From: JAMLGJ01 sp047972145
Lineage (GTDB): Bacteria; Actinomycetota; Acidimicrobiia; Acidimicrobiales; Microtrichaceae
Assembly (NCBI GenBank): GCA_047972145.1
Contig: JBKEAI010000120.1
Location: 1-39,863, forward strand
Direction: 5' to 3'
Length of the DNA: 39,863 bases
Shown: positions 1 through 9,102 of the stretch, piece after piece
How the letters are laid out: each line of letters opens with the position of its first letter
Numbering within the stretch: position 1 is the stretch's first letter
The notes under the pieces: model-generated
Seen by the model: the letters and a program-made list of their open reading frames with translations, nothing else
Told to the model about the DNA's origin: nothing
Databases searched by the model: none
Position numbers and translations under genes: made by a program

Positions 1-650
1 GCACCGGCACGCGTCTCGCCGAGCATGCGGGAGAACTCGTCGCTCATCGCACCGGGCACGGAGTGGATCACCCGGTCGAGAGCCTGTTCGAAACCGAGGC
101 CGGCCTCCACCGAGATCACCAACAGGTCGAGGACGTCGGGAAGGGTCACCTGGATCTCGTGCTGGCGCGCCTCGACCCTCTTGTTGAGCGAGATGTCCGG
201 GCCCATGATCAGGCCCACCACGATCGCCCCACCGACGACCAGCTTCGGCATCCCCTGGAGCGGCAGCATCCCGAAGATGAACACAAGGATGAAGGCCAAC
301 ACCGCCAGGGCAGCACACACCACCTTCACCGCGAGGAAGCGGTCGACCTTGTTGGGGTCGAGCTCGCCGGCCCACACGAAGCGCTGCCTGACCTTCTCGA
401 CGTATCCGACCGGCGTGAAACGCCGCCCCAACCCGGTCAATCCGGTCAAGAAGGGCTGGAGCGCTCTGTCTCTGAGGGGATCCAGCAACTCCTGGTCACG
501 GGTGCTCTCCACCTCGTAGCCGTCGAGCTGTCGGAGGCTCTCGCGGATCATCTGGCGTTCCTCGACCTGGGTGAACACCACGAACACCGCCACCGCGACC
601 CCACCGGCCACCATCAACGCTGAGAGAACAATCATCGGTGACATCGTCAT
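1..650 (-). CDS. tadC: TadC, type II secretion system F family protein (3' end cut by window edge)
   Basis: Reading the minus strand from an ATG at 650 gives about 216 residues without a stop, running off the left edge. There is an N-terminal membrane segment (about residues 5-22), a second hydrophobic stretch near 100-140, and then the family's cytoplasmic signature around LPDVLDLLVISVEAGLGF, which is typical of the GspF/TadC fold. TadC is an inner-membrane platform protein that works with TadB and the TadA ATPase to assemble Flp pili. The ATG overlaps the TGA of the upstream tadB by four bases (ATGA at 647-650), so translation is probably coupled. The C-terminal end and any downstream pilin or TadE/F genes lie outside the window. 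Assignment rests on the motif and on its position after tadA and tadB. Confidence 0.9.
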   Translation of the reverse strand, partial: MTMSPMIVLSALMVAGGVAVAVFVVFTQVEERQMIRESLRQLDGYEVESTRDQELLDPLRDRALQPFLTGLTGLGRRFTPVGYVEKVRQRFVWAGELDPNKVDRFLAVKVVCAALAVLAFILVFIFGMLPLQGMPKLVVGGAIVVGLIMGPDISLNKRVEARQHEIQVTLPDVLDLLVISVEAGLGFEQALDRVIHSVPGAMSDEFSRMLGETRAG

Positions 651-2605
651 ACCTCGATCGTGATGATCTTCTTCATCCACATGAACCCGATGAACATCGC
701 GATGACCGCAGCACCGATCATCACGTAGCCGAGGCCTGGGGTGAAGAGTTGCAGGATGTAGTCGCGGTTCATGAAGTACATGACGACCGCGAGCCCGGGG
801 GGCAGCATTCCGAGGATCATCGCCGAGATGCGCCCCTCGGCGGTGAGGCTGTTGACGTCGCGACGCAGTCGTTCGCGCTGGGTCATGGTGTCGGCGACCG
901 TCAGCAGCAGTTCGGCCAGATTTCCGCCTACCTCGCGCTGGATCTTGATCGCCATGACGGTCCAGGCAAAATCGTCGGAGCCCATCCGCTCCGCGGTCGC
1001 GTCGAGTGCGTCTTCGAGGGTACGACCGAGACGGTGTTCGGTGACCACCCTGCGCAACTCGACACCCATCGGATCGTCGACCTCCTTGGAGACGGCCTCG
1101 AAACCCTGGGTTATCGAGTAGCCCGCCTTGAGGGTGCCCGCGAGCAGCGCAAGCATGTCCGGGAGCAGAGCCACGAACTTCTTCTGGCGGCGCCTGACCT
1201 TGTTGTCGAGGACCGCCTTGGGGATCAACAGGGCGAAGACGACCAGGACGAGCCCTATGAGGAGATTGCCGGTGACGACGAACCCACCGACCCCGACGAG
1301 GAACGCCAAGGCCGCGACGAAGAACATCGCCTCCGCGGCGCGCAGCGGCATGGATGCCCGTTCGAGGGACAATTCGATCGCCTCGAGGAACCCGCGCTTC
1401 TCGGCGATCTCGCCGGTGATGTCGACCGCTCGCTGGAGGATCGGCACAGAGAGCATCCCTCCGCCACCGGCCCCTTCGTCGATTCCCGGCTCCACGCCCT
1501 CCTCGTAGACCTGGAGTCGGTTCTCGAGGCTGTCGCTGTCGGGCAGGACCATGTTCAGCAGGGACCAGAAGAACCCGATCACCGCGGCGGCGAGCAACGC
1601 GATGGCGAACCAACGCACGAGGCCGTTCGAGAGCAGCGAGCCCAGTAGTCCCTGGCCGGTGGCTGCACTCGACAGCGCCCGTGAACCGGTGGTCACAGCG
1701 CCCGGCTCTGCGCGCACCACCGCGCTCTGGTCGGACTCGGGCGCGGCGACGGTGAACTCGATCGCCTCGTCGCCCCCGAGCGAGGCGAAGTCGACCTTGA
1801 ACTGCTGGTCGAGCCTCGCCATCTCAGCGGTGGTCGCCTTGACGTACAGGTCGTCGGAGTCGATCGTGGTGAGCGAGCCGCCGGTACCGCCGATTATCTC
1901 CCCCAGGCGCCCTGCGCCTGTAGCGGTGGGAACAGCGATCACATCCAGTTGTGCGTCGGCCAGGCGCAGAGCGGTCTCGGCTTCACCCGGCGAACTGGTG
2001 GAGAGCTCGTCGGGGCTCCCCACATAGGCCACAACCCGCTTCATCGGAGCGTCGCTCGACTCGAGCAGTCCTGCGGCCCGGGTGAGGGCATCCCAGAGCG
2101 CCGAGTCGCCGTCAGGTGTGATCCGCTCCAGCGTCGAGGTGACCGCCGCCGGATTGCCGCTGAGCCCCAACTCCTGTTGGGCTCCTAGGCGTGCCGTGCT
2201 CACGACGGCGACCCTGCCGATAGGCCCCGCACCGGGAACCAGTGCCGTGGCGGCACCGCTGGAGAGCTGGAGGTTGCCATTGGGTAGCGACCGGTCGTTG
2301 TCGATCACGATGACCAGATCGGTGGTGGTCCCCGCCGCCCCGGCCGCCAACTCGTTGCCATCCACGGCGACCGTGGGGTCACCACCGGGTGAGATCCCCT
2401 TGATGCTCCAGGTGTCTCCCCGTGCGTCGACGCTCTCGACGCTCAACGGCACAGATGGTGCAGCGTCGTCGTCCTGAGCGCCAACGGTGCCGGGAAGGAT
2501 GAGAACGGCGACGAGCGACGCGATGAGCAGCGCCATGGCCACAGCACGACTCACTGCACCCCGTTCGCTTGCGGTGGAGCCGATCCCGGACCGAACCAGA
2601 CTCAT
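647..2605 (-). CDS. tadB: TadB-like GspF protein with an N-terminal vWA-like domain
   Basis: 652 residues, roughly twice the usual TadB length. Residues 1-44 look like a signal peptide or anchor (hydrophobic 21-42, ending GAQ). Residues about 95-270 resemble a von Willebrand factor A domain: a beta strand LVIVIDNDRS at the MIDAS position (DxDxS rather than the usual DxSxS), then SALWDALTRAAG and VVAYVGSPDEL. A membrane segment follows at 330-352, then the TadB part: membrane segments at about 424-462, the GspF region LPDMLALLAGTLKAGYSITQ at 481-500, and two C-terminal membrane helices (594-612, 625-645). TadB is an inner-membrane platform protein of the Tad pilus. The vWA-like part would face outside the cytoplasm if the first segment is inserted normally. 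Its start overlaps the tadA stop (ATGA at 2602-2605). The TadB half is certain; the vWA reading is from fold-like motifs only. Confidence 0.88.
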   Translation of the reverse strand: MSLVRSGIGSTASERGAVSRAVAMALLIASLVAVLILPGTVGAQDDDAAPSVPLSVESVDARGDTWSIKGISPGGDPTVAVDGNELAAGAAGTTTDLVIVIDNDRSLPNGNLQLSSGAATALVPGAGPIGRVAVVSTARLGAQQELGLSGNPAAVTSTLERITPDGDSALWDALTRAAGLLESSDAPMKRVVAYVGSPDELSTSSPGEAETALRLADAQLDVIAVPTATGAGRLGEIIGGTGGSLTTIDSDDLYVKATTAEMARLDQQFKVDFASLGGDEAIEFTVAAPESDQSAVVRAEPGAVTTGSRALSSAATGQGLLGSLLSNGLVRWFAIALLAAAVIGFFWSLLNMVLPDSDSLENRLQVYEEGVEPGIDEGAGGGGMLSVPILQRAVDITGEIAEKRGFLEAIELSLERASMPLRAAEAMFFVAALAFLVGVGGFVVTGNLLIGLVLVVFALLIPKAVLDNKVRRRQKKFVALLPDMLALLAGTLKAGYSITQGFEAVSKEVDDPMGVELRRVVTEHRLGRTLEDALDATAERMGSDDFAWTVMAIKIQREVGGNLAELLLTVADTMTQRERLRRDVNSLTAEGRISAMILGMLPPGLAVVMYFMNRDYILQLFTPGLGYVMIGAAVIAMFIGFMWMKKIITIEV

Positions 2606-4341
2606 GCGCTTGCTCCCGGAGCGAACATCTCTGGGCCGAGGCGGATACCGAGGTCCGCCAACTTGGATGCGAACTTCGGGCGTACCCCGGTCGCCTGGAG
2701 TTGGCCCCGGAAGCGTCCCGACTCGTCCACACCGGCGCCGAAGTCGAACAGGAACACGTCCTGGAGTGTGATCACGTCGCCCTCCATGCCCTGCACCTCG
2801 GTCACATGGGTGACCCGACGGGTGCCGTCACGCAACCTGGAGAGCTGCACGATCACATCCACCGCCGAGGCCATCTGCTCGCGGATGGCGCGCACCGGAA
2901 GGTCGAACCCAGCCATCAGCACCAGCGTCTCGAGCCTTGCGAGGGAATCGCGGGGGCTGTTGGCGTGCACGGTCGTGAGCGAACCGTCGTGGCCCGTGTT
3001 CATCGCCTGGAGCATGTCGAGGGCCTCGCCGGATCGACACTCGCCCACGACGATGCGATCGGGACGCATGCGCAAGGTGTTCTTCACCAGATCCCGGATC
3101 GAAACCTCGCCTCGACCCTCCACGTTCGGTGGACGGGATTCGAGGCTGAGCACGTGATCCTGGTGCAGTTGCAGCTCTTTTGCGTCCTCTACGGTCACGA
3201 TCCGTTCGTCGGTAGGGATGAAGCCCGACAACACGTTGAGCATCGTGGTCTTACCGGTGCCGGTACCACCCGAGACGATCACGTTGAGCTTGCCCACGAT
3301 GCATGCCTGCAGGAAGCGGGCGGCGTGCGCGTTGATCGACCCGAACCTGATCAGATCGTCGATGCGCAGCGGATCGGTAGCGAACTTACGGATCGTGAGG
3401 AACGGTCCGCCGATCGCCAACGGAGCGATCACCGCATTCACGCGGCTGCCGTCGGGAAGGCGGGCATCGACCATCGGGGTCGACTCGTCGACTCGACGCC
3501 CGATCGCCGAGACGATCTTGTCGATCACACGCCGGACGTGGTCGTAGTCGATGAAACGCACGGTCTCATCGAGCGTGAGCTTGCCGTTGCGCTCGACGAA
3601 GGTCATGTCGGGCCCGTTGACCATGATCTCGGTGACCGCCTCCTCCTTCAGCAGACGGTCGATCGGGCCGTAGCCGAGGATGTCGTCCGCGACCGCTTGG
3701 ATGAGCGCTGCCTTGTCGGCCGCGCTGAGCGGCACGCGTTCAGCCGCGATCGCCGCGTGGAGTTGGTCGTTTACCTTGCGGCGAAGATCCTCCTCGGAAA
3801 GCCTGCTGTCGAAGAGGATCGGGCCCAGCTCTTCGATCAGTTGCTCGTGGATCCGATGCCTGAGGTCGGCTGCGACGCTGTCGCTCTTGGACGTCTGAGC
3901 GGCCCGGGCCGACTGTTGTGCGGTCCGGTTCGCGGTATCCGGGCGCGAGTTCCCGGGCGATCCATCGTTGACTCCTCCGCCGTTCGATGCCGGCGCACCC
4001 TGGCCCGTGCCCGTAGCGGCGTGTCCGCCTCCAGCGCCATCGCGCGACGCCGGTGGTGCGGAGAAGGGGTCGTTGCCCGCAGATGGAGTGAGTGGGTCGA
4101 CCAGGCCCTCACCGGGTGTCCCGTCGCCTGTCGGCCGCGCAGGCGCAACCGGGGGCGGAGAGAACGCTCCGTTGCTCGACATCGACGCCGGAGCCTGCCC
4201 TGCGACGCCCTCCGGAGGGGCACCACCATCGGGTACAGCGCCGCCCACCGGCGGCGGTGCAAACGCGCCCATGCGCTGGGCCGGCTTGGGAGAACCGGTG
4301 GACTCCGGATCCTCGATCGGGTCTCTTCGGTAGGTAGGCAT
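2602..4341 (-). CDS. tadA: TadA/CpaF pilus assembly ATPase
   Basis: 579 residues, a GspE/VirB11-type secretion ATPase that powers Flp pilus assembly at the inner membrane. Residues 1-155 are a Pro/Gly/Ala-rich, probably disordered extension not needed for catalysis. The conserved part starts near 157. Visible motifs are the Walker A GGTGTGKT (358-365), an Asp box VEDAKEL (384-390), Walker B RIVVGECR (429-436) and the His box GHDGSLTTVHANSP (450-463). These are all intact, so it should be an active ATPase. The ATG at 4341 follows a purine-rich stretch (GAGGAGGG) about 10 nt upstream, a little far for a good ribosome-binding site. It lies 16 bp after tadZ and overlaps tadB by four bases, in the usual tad order. 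Confidence 0.95.
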   Translation of the reverse strand: MPTYRRDPIEDPESTGSPKPAQRMGAFAPPPVGGAVPDGGAPPEGVAGQAPASMSSNGAFSPPPVAPARPTGDGTPGEGLVDPLTPSAGNDPFSAPPASRDGAGGGHAATGTGQGAPASNGGGVNDGSPGNSRPDTANRTAQQSARAAQTSKSDSVAADLRHRIHEQLIEELGPILFDSRLSEEDLRRKVNDQLHAAIAAERVPLSAADKAALIQAVADDILGYGPIDRLLKEEAVTEIMVNGPDMTFVERNGKLTLDETVRFIDYDHVRRVIDKIVSAIGRRVDESTPMVDARLPDGSRVNAVIAPLAIGGPFLTIRKFATDPLRIDDLIRFGSINAHAARFLQACIVGKLNVIVSGGTGTGKTTMLNVLSGFIPTDERIVTVEDAKELQLHQDHVLSLESRPPNVEGRGEVSIRDLVKNTLRMRPDRIVVGECRSGEALDMLQAMNTGHDGSLTTVHANSPRDSLARLETLVLMAGFDLPVRAIREQMASAVDVIVQLSRLRDGTRRVTHVTEVQGMEGDVITLQDVFLFDFGAGVDESGRFRGQLQATGVRPKFASKLADLGIRLGPEMFAPGASA

Positions 4342-4357
4342 CGCTGTCTCGCCCTCC

Positions 4358-5668
4358 TCAGCGCTTCTTCTTGGTCTCGCGTGGCAACACCTTGTCGGCG
4401 AGTTGCTCGATCGCCTTGGACACCGCGGCCTTGGGTGCGAACTGCACCACCGGCTCTCCCTTGTTGACCGCCTGGGGAACCGCGATGTCGCTCGGGATCA
4501 GCGCGGTGGCCTTCATCCCGAGGGTCTTTTCGACCTCACCCACTTCGAGCTTCACCTTCGAGTTGGCCCTGTTGAGCACCAGGTGGAGCTTCTCGGTCGG
4601 CGTCTCGAGCAGCCGCAGCGTCTGGAGACCGATCTTGAGGTTCTTGATGTTGGGGATGTCCATACCGGCGACCAGCAGCACATCGTCGGAGGCCTCGACC
4701 ATCCCGATCACCACATCGTTGAAGTAGGCGGGTGTGTCGATAACCACGTGACCGCAGAAGGTCCGAAGAAGGTCGATGATCGACCACATGTCACGTGCGG
4801 ACACCTGGTCTGCGAAGGCCGGCTCCAACGGAGCGGGAAGCACTCGGAGCCCGCTCGGTTCGTGGGTGATCAGCAGTGCATCGAGCATCGCGGGATCCAC
4901 CCGGTCGATCACAGACACCGCATCGACGATCGTGTGGCTCGGAGCGAGCTTGAGCATCACCGCGACGTCACCGAACTGGAGGTCCGCGTCGACGAGGCAC
5001 ACCGGCAGATCGCTTCGCTTGGCGAGGGTGGCAGCGAGCGAGGTGGCCAGCACCGACTTACCCGAACCGCCCTTGGTGGAGAACACCGAGTACACCCGAC
5101 CGTTGACATCCTCGAGGTCCGAGGACCCATCGTCCGCCGTGGGTGTGCCGACGAGGCTGTGGGGCGCGGCTTCCAGCGTCGCAGCGACGCGCTGAACCGC
5201 CGTGGCCAGAACCCCGGCCTCTCCGCCGAGTGCCAACACGTCGCGCACCCCTGCACGAAGGGCCTGCTGGAGCAGGCTCGTGCTGAGCTCGGACACCGCC
5301 ATCACAGAGGCCATGTAGGGGTACTGCTGGTTGACGCGTTCGATCAACGCCAGGGTCTCCGGCGAAGTACACGACGGCCCGAGCACCGCCACGACCGGCA
5401 TGGCACCGGTCAGGCGGGAGGTGAGCTCCTCGAGGGTGTTGAACGGAGTCACCGCACCGCCGAGCAGCGCGGTGATCCGCTCGCGGGTCGGTACGTCGAG
5501 CTCGACGACCGCCACCGACACCCCCGGGGTGCTCACCGGGGGTGCTGTGCCGGCGCTCGCAGAATCCGTATCCGAATGCGCGCTCGGGTGCTGCGCGTCG
5601 GAGAACTCCGCGGTGGCCGACGGGCCGATGCCCGGTTGCGGTTCGCCAGTGGTCACGGTCTCGCTCAC
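4358..5668 (-). CDS. tadZ: TadZ/CpaE-like pilus localisation ATPase
   Basis: 436 residues. Residues 1-50 are acidic and low-complexity; 50-165 form a receiver-like domain (VAVVELD, VVAVLGPSC, ALRAGVRDVLAL) without a clear full phospho-acceptor set; 190-430 form a ParA/MinD-type ATPase. The deviant Walker A is KGGSGKS (199-205) and the switch region is DADLQFGD (227-234). TadZ/CpaE proteins mark the site of pilus assembly at the cell pole or membrane. The start is GTG at 5668, overlapping the cpaB stop by four bases (GTGA at 5665-5668). The protein ends in a lysine/arginine tail (ETKKKR). Domain order and position in the tad operon make the assignment strong; whether the receiver-like domain is phosphorylated cannot be judged. 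Confidence 0.92.
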   Translation of the reverse strand: MSETVTTGEPQPGIGPSATAEFSDAQHPSAHSDTDSASAGTAPPVSTPGVSVAVVELDVPTRERITALLGGAVTPFNTLEELTSRLTGAMPVVAVLGPSCTSPETLALIERVNQQYPYMASVMAVSELSTSLLQQALRAGVRDVLALGGEAGVLATAVQRVAATLEAAPHSLVGTPTADDGSSDLEDVNGRVYSVFSTKGGSGKSVLATSLAATLAKRSDLPVCLVDADLQFGDVAVMLKLAPSHTIVDAVSVIDRVDPAMLDALLITHEPSGLRVLPAPLEPAFADQVSARDMWSIIDLLRTFCGHVVIDTPAYFNDVVIGMVEASDDVLLVAGMDIPNIKNLKIGLQTLRLLETPTEKLHLVLNRANSKVKLEVGEVEKTLGMKATALIPSDIAVPQAVNKGEPVVQFAPKAAVSKAIEQLADKVLPRETKKKR

Positions 5669-6522
5669 TGCCCTGCGGTCTCGTCCTCGTAGATGCTCAC
5701 ACCTTCCATGCCGGGCAGTGCGGGCAGGTTTCCAAGCACCTCGATGGGCCGCGGCTGGTAGTCCGGCGGGACGAGGGTCACGAACAGCTCCGCATCGCGC
5801 ACCGATGCGAGAAGGGCCGCATCCTCCGGTGGCATCTGGAGGGTGATGAACGTGGAGGTGTTCTGTTGTGCCTGCTCACCGTCGGCCTGCTCGTCGGCGA
5901 CCGCGGTGCCGGAGTCTGTGCCCACAGCGAACACCTTGACCGCCTGGAAGGCGTAGCCGGCCGGCTTGGGGATCACGACGCCACCCGGACCGACGGTCAG
6001 GAGCGTGTCGCCCCCGCCGTCCGCGGCAGGCTCACCGTCGGTGCCGGTCTCCTGTTCGGGATCGAAGCGCACGAGCACGTTCACCCGATCGCCGGGCTGT
6101 ATCAGTCCACCGCTCACCGACGCGCTGTCCACGTTGACGGTGATGGCGACGTTGCCAGGATCGAGGGTCGCCGATCGCGACCCTGTGAGGTCCTGGATCC
6201 CTGCGAACATCGTCGAGGTGACGATCTCACCGCCGCTCAGGTCTATAGCGGCGACCTGACCCTCCACATCAGCCAGCCTGGACACGGCGTTCGCCGGCAC
6301 GTCCTGTCGTGCACGCTGCACCACAGCGAGGCTGCCCTCCGCGATCGCTGCTGAGGCCTCCGAGCCCTTGCCCACGGGCGCCTGGGCGACCACGACCTCG
6401 ACCAGCTCGGTGTCCTCACTGACCCTGTTCTCCACTCCTCTGACGTAGTTCAGCGTCAGGAATGCTGCGAGGCCTCCGAGCAGAAGGGCTCCTACGAGAA
6501 TCATCGTTCGCCGTGAACTCAC
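5665..6522 (-). CDS. cpaB: CpaB/RcpC Flp pilus assembly protein
   Basis: 285 residues. One N-terminal membrane segment (about 7-27, MILVGALLLGGLAAFLTLNY) is followed by a SAF-type domain (about 43-110, with VVVAQAPVGKG and GEIVTSTMF) and the RcpC/CpaB region with IQPGDRVNVLVRF. CpaB proteins act in the periplasmic or exported part of the Tad system, probably at the cell wall side. The GTG at 6522 is preceded by GGAG at a spacing of six bases (GGAG-ACCACA-GTG), which decides this start. It is the first gene of the tad operon seen here; its stop overlaps the tadZ start by four bases. No pilin gene precedes it, so the Flp pilin must be encoded elsewhere. Confidence 0.9.
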   Translation of the reverse strand: MSSRRTMILVGALLLGGLAAFLTLNYVRGVENRVSEDTELVEVVVAQAPVGKGSEASAAIAEGSLAVVQRARQDVPANAVSRLADVEGQVAAIDLSGGEIVTSTMFAGIQDLTGSRSATLDPGNVAITVNVDSASVSGGLIQPGDRVNVLVRFDPEQETGTDGEPAADGGGDTLLTVGPGGVVIPKPAGYAFQAVKVFAVGTDSGTAVADEQADGEQAQQNTSTFITLQMPPEDAALLASVRDAELFVTLVPPDYQPRPIEVLGNLPALPGMEGVSIYEDETAGQ

Positions 6523-6703
6523 TGTGGTCTCCGTGCATGCTGGGGGCGCCGGACCACCGGCACGGGGCCGCGGATCCGCTTGACATATCTACCTGTTCGA
6601 CCGGTTGGTGCCTCCCCTTTAAGTATCCGGCGAACAATCCCGCGGAGTTCTACGGTCACATCGTTCCCATGGTGCGCCCGGGGCTCGCGTACCGGCGCGC
6701 GAC

Positions 6704-6733
6704 GACGCCCCGACCCAACATGGCCGGGGCGTC
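6704..6733 (-). terminator. Hairpin after rpsA
   Basis: Perfect 9-bp arms, GACGCCCCG (6704-6712) and CGGGGCGTC (6725-6733), with two further GC pairs inside after one mismatch. It lies about 70 bp past the rpsA stop and before the tad operon start. There is no T-tract on the downstream (left) side, so it would be a U-less terminator of the kind described in actinobacteria. Confidence 0.6.
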
Positions 6734-6799
6734 TGCTACGACGTCTGTGTTGAGCTGGAGATCCCGGGGGCGTCAGGAAGCACCCGAGGACACACCACG

Positions 6800-8233
6800 T
6801 CAGTCGGTGGGCTCGGTGTCCTCGGCAGCAGCGACGGGATCAGCGGCATCAGCAGCGGTGGGTGCTGCGGCAGGCTGATCGGTGTCGGCAGCCGGCTCGG
6901 CATCTGACGAAGGGTCGGCATCGGAGCCCGCCGCACCTGCACCGTCACCGTGCTCGGCGTAGTACTCCGCCCAAGCCTCCTGACCCTCGGAGGTGCCATC
7001 GGAGTCCATGTCGCCACCGATGTAGTTGCCCTCGTCGTCATAGGCATGCTCGCCGAAGTGCTCCTGGTACTCCGCGGCCACGACACCGCCCTCGGCGGCC
7101 TGCTTGATCGACAGGCTGATACGCCTGCGGTCGAGGTCGAGGTCGATGATCTTGACCCAGAGCTCCTCGCCGGGGGTGACCACCTGTTCGGGCAGGTCGA
7201 CATGGTGCGCTGACATCTCAGAGATGTGCACCAGACCTTCGATGCCGTCGCCCACCTGGATGAATGCACCGAAGGGCACGAGCTTGGTGACCCTGCCGTA
7301 GACGAGCTCGCCGACCTGGTGGTTGGAGGCGAACTCCTGCCACGGATCCTGCTGGGTGGCCTTGAGCGACAGCGAGATCCGCTCGCGGTCGTGGTCGACC
7401 TCGAGCACCTCGACGTCGACCTCGTCTCCGACCGCAACCACGGATCCAGGGTGGTCGACGTGCTTCCAGGAAAGCTCCGAGACGTGGATGAGACCGTCCA
7501 TCCCGCCGAGGTCGACGAAAGCGCCGAAGTTGACCACGCTCGACACGGTGCCCTTGCGGCGTTCGCCGGGCTTGAGGTTGGTGAGGAAGTCCTCGCGCTG
7601 TTCCTTCTGGGTCTCCTCGAGGTAGGCGCGTCGGCTCAACACGACGTTGTTGCGGTTCTTGTCGAGCTCGATGATCTTCGCCTCGAGGTCTCGCCCGATG
7701 TAGGGCTGGAGGTCGCGCACACGACGCAGCTCGACCAGGGACGCCGGGAGGAAGCCTCGCAGGCCGATGTCGATGATCAGGCCGCCCTTGACCACCTCGA
7801 TGACCGGACCGGACACGATGCCGTCGTCCTCTTTGATCTTCTCGATGGTGCCCCAGGCGCGCTCGTACTGAGCACGCTTCTTGGAGAGGATGAGCCGGCC
7901 GTCCTTGTCCTCCTTTTGGAGCACAAGGGCCTCGATCTGCTCGCCGATCGCCACGACCTCGCCCGGATCCACCTCGTTGCGGATCGAGAGCTCGCGACTT
8001 GGGATCACACCCTCGGACTTGTAACCGATGTCCAACAACACCTCGTCGCGGTCGACCTTGACCACGGTGCCGGTGACCAGCTGGCCGTCGGCGACATCGA
8101 CCATGGACTGCGCGTATGCGTCGTCCAGGGATATGCCCCCCAGGTCGTTCTCGGTGATCTGTCGTGGGATGTAGTCGCCCATGGGGTCGACCGCTTCTGG
8201 CGGCTGGACGTCGGTTGTTGTGGTATCGGACAC
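6800..8233 (-). CDS. rpsA: 30S ribosomal protein S1
   Basis: 477 residues with four S1 RNA-binding domains at about 51-118 (VTGTVVKVDRDEVLLDIG), 138-201 (VSGPVIEVVKGGLIIDIG), 226-293 (KGTVSSVVNFGAFVDLGG) and 309-377 (VYGRVTKLVPFGAFIQVG). The C-terminal 80 or so residues are acidic and low-complexity (many A, D, E, P). S1 helps mRNA bind the 30S subunit. Four domains and an acidic tail fit actinobacterial S1 rather than the six-domain proteobacterial type. The start is GTG at 8233. Upstream (8234-8319) a TAACCT sequence at 8272-8277 could be a -10 box, giving a short leader, but no convincing -35 is seen. It is followed by a hairpin terminator. Confidence 0.96.
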   Translation of the reverse strand: MSDTTTTDVQPPEAVDPMGDYIPRQITENDLGGISLDDAYAQSMVDVADGQLVTGTVVKVDRDEVLLDIGYKSEGVIPSRELSIRNEVDPGEVVAIGEQIEALVLQKEDKDGRLILSKKRAQYERAWGTIEKIKEDDGIVSGPVIEVVKGGLIIDIGLRGFLPASLVELRRVRDLQPYIGRDLEAKIIELDKNRNNVVLSRRAYLEETQKEQREDFLTNLKPGERRKGTVSSVVNFGAFVDLGGMDGLIHVSELSWKHVDHPGSVVAVGDEVDVEVLEVDHDRERISLSLKATQQDPWQEFASNHQVGELVYGRVTKLVPFGAFIQVGDGIEGLVHISEMSAHHVDLPEQVVTPGEELWVKIIDLDLDRRRISLSIKQAAEGGVVAAEYQEHFGEHAYDDEGNYIGGDMDSDGTSEGQEAWAEYYAEHGDGAGAAGSDADPSSDAEPAADTDQPAAAPTAADAADPVAAAEDTEPTD

Positions 8234-8319
8234 GTGTTGGCTCTTGAGGTTGGATGGACAGGGAACCCGACAAGGTTAGTCACCCATGCGCGCCCACAGA
8301 AAGCTGTACATGAGCAACC

Positions 8320-9102
8320 TCAACGCTCGACCCGGCGCGCCACCAGCAGGAACTCGTGGCTGTCGGTGCTCGGTGGGCGTCGCTCATAGCTTCCCGGGGA
8401 CACCGACCAGATGTCGGTGACCTCGAAGCCACTGCGTTGGGCGACCAGAGCGAGCTCGCGCGGTGTGTAGCAGGTGGTCCAGAGCTCCCCCGGGAGGGTC
8501 TCACCCTCGGAATCTGCCACCTCGGTGGTCTCGTGGTTGACCGCTGTGGCGGCATCGAAGGTGTCGTGGTCTTCGAGCCAGCGCACCTGGAAGTACGACG
8601 AGAACGCCGACACGGCTATCGGTGCGCCGGCAGCCAACGATGAGTGCATCCCTCGCAGAACGGCGGTGTCCGCCGCCAGGTTGAGCGGATCGTCGGGGTC
8701 CGGTTGGCCGCCGAGCCCGAACGCACCTTGGCACAACGAGATGGCCGCATCCGCGGCCAGGCCGTCGAAACGCGGGTCACCGCTCAGGGCGCGGGCGTCC
8801 GCCCTGTGGAACACGACGAGTCCCTCCAGATCGGCTCGCTCGGCGCTGCGCCGCGCCACCTCGATGAACCGTGTGCTGATGTCGACCCCCACGACCCTGA
8901 TGCCTCTGGCTGCGAGCGCCAGCGCATGGCGGCCGGGGCCACAGCCGACATCGAGCACCGTGGATCCCGGGCTCAACTCCAATTCCTGCACGAGGAACCC
9001 CACCTCGGCCTCGGTGCCCCGCGTGAAGGAATACCGCAGGTAGGCCGGGCCCATGTGGTCCGCCAGATCCTCGAACCAGTGCCGCGGTGGCTCCTGGGTC
9101 AT
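8320..9102 (-). CDS. Class I SAM-dependent methyltransferase
   Basis: 260 residues from the ATG at 9102. The SAM-binding motif I is VLDVGCGPG (49-57), followed by RVVGVDIS about 20 residues later and a strand/acidic motif DARALSG. The domain is a standard Rossmann-like class I methyltransferase; the substrate is not evident. I chose ATG 9102 because its four-base overlap with the polA stop (ATGA at 9099-9102) is the pattern used throughout this window; an earlier start at 9120 would overlap polA by 22 bases. It lies between polA and rpsA on the same strand and is probably cotranscribed with polA. Nothing in the sequence ties it to a named pathway. Confidence 0.85.
   Translation of the reverse strand: MTQEPPRHWFEDLADHMGPAYLRYSFTRGTEAEVGFLVQELELSPGSTVLDVGCGPGRHALALAARGIRVVGVDISTRFIEVARRSAERADLEGLVVFHRADARALSGDPRFDGLAADAAISLCQGAFGLGGQPDPDDPLNLAADTAVLRGMHSSLAAGAPIAVSAFSSYFQVRWLEDHDTFDAATAVNHETTEVADSEGETLPGELWTTCYTPRELALVAQRSGFEVTDIWSVSPGSYERRPPSTDSHEFLLVARRVER

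Noticed and set aside
63..1648. Long plus-strand ORFs opposite the tad genes (for example 638-1648)
   Set aside because: They are antisense shadows of minus-strand tad genes in GC-rich DNA; the products are rich in Arg, His, Asp and Glu with no family pattern.
6571..6600. TTGACA on the plus strand upstream of cpaB
   Set aside because: No -10 box at 16-18 bases and no plus-strand gene follows.
7226..8389. 387-codon plus-strand ORF opposite rpsA
   Set aside because: Antisense to a clear four-domain S1 gene; composition (L, D, V, H) typical of a reversed coding frame.
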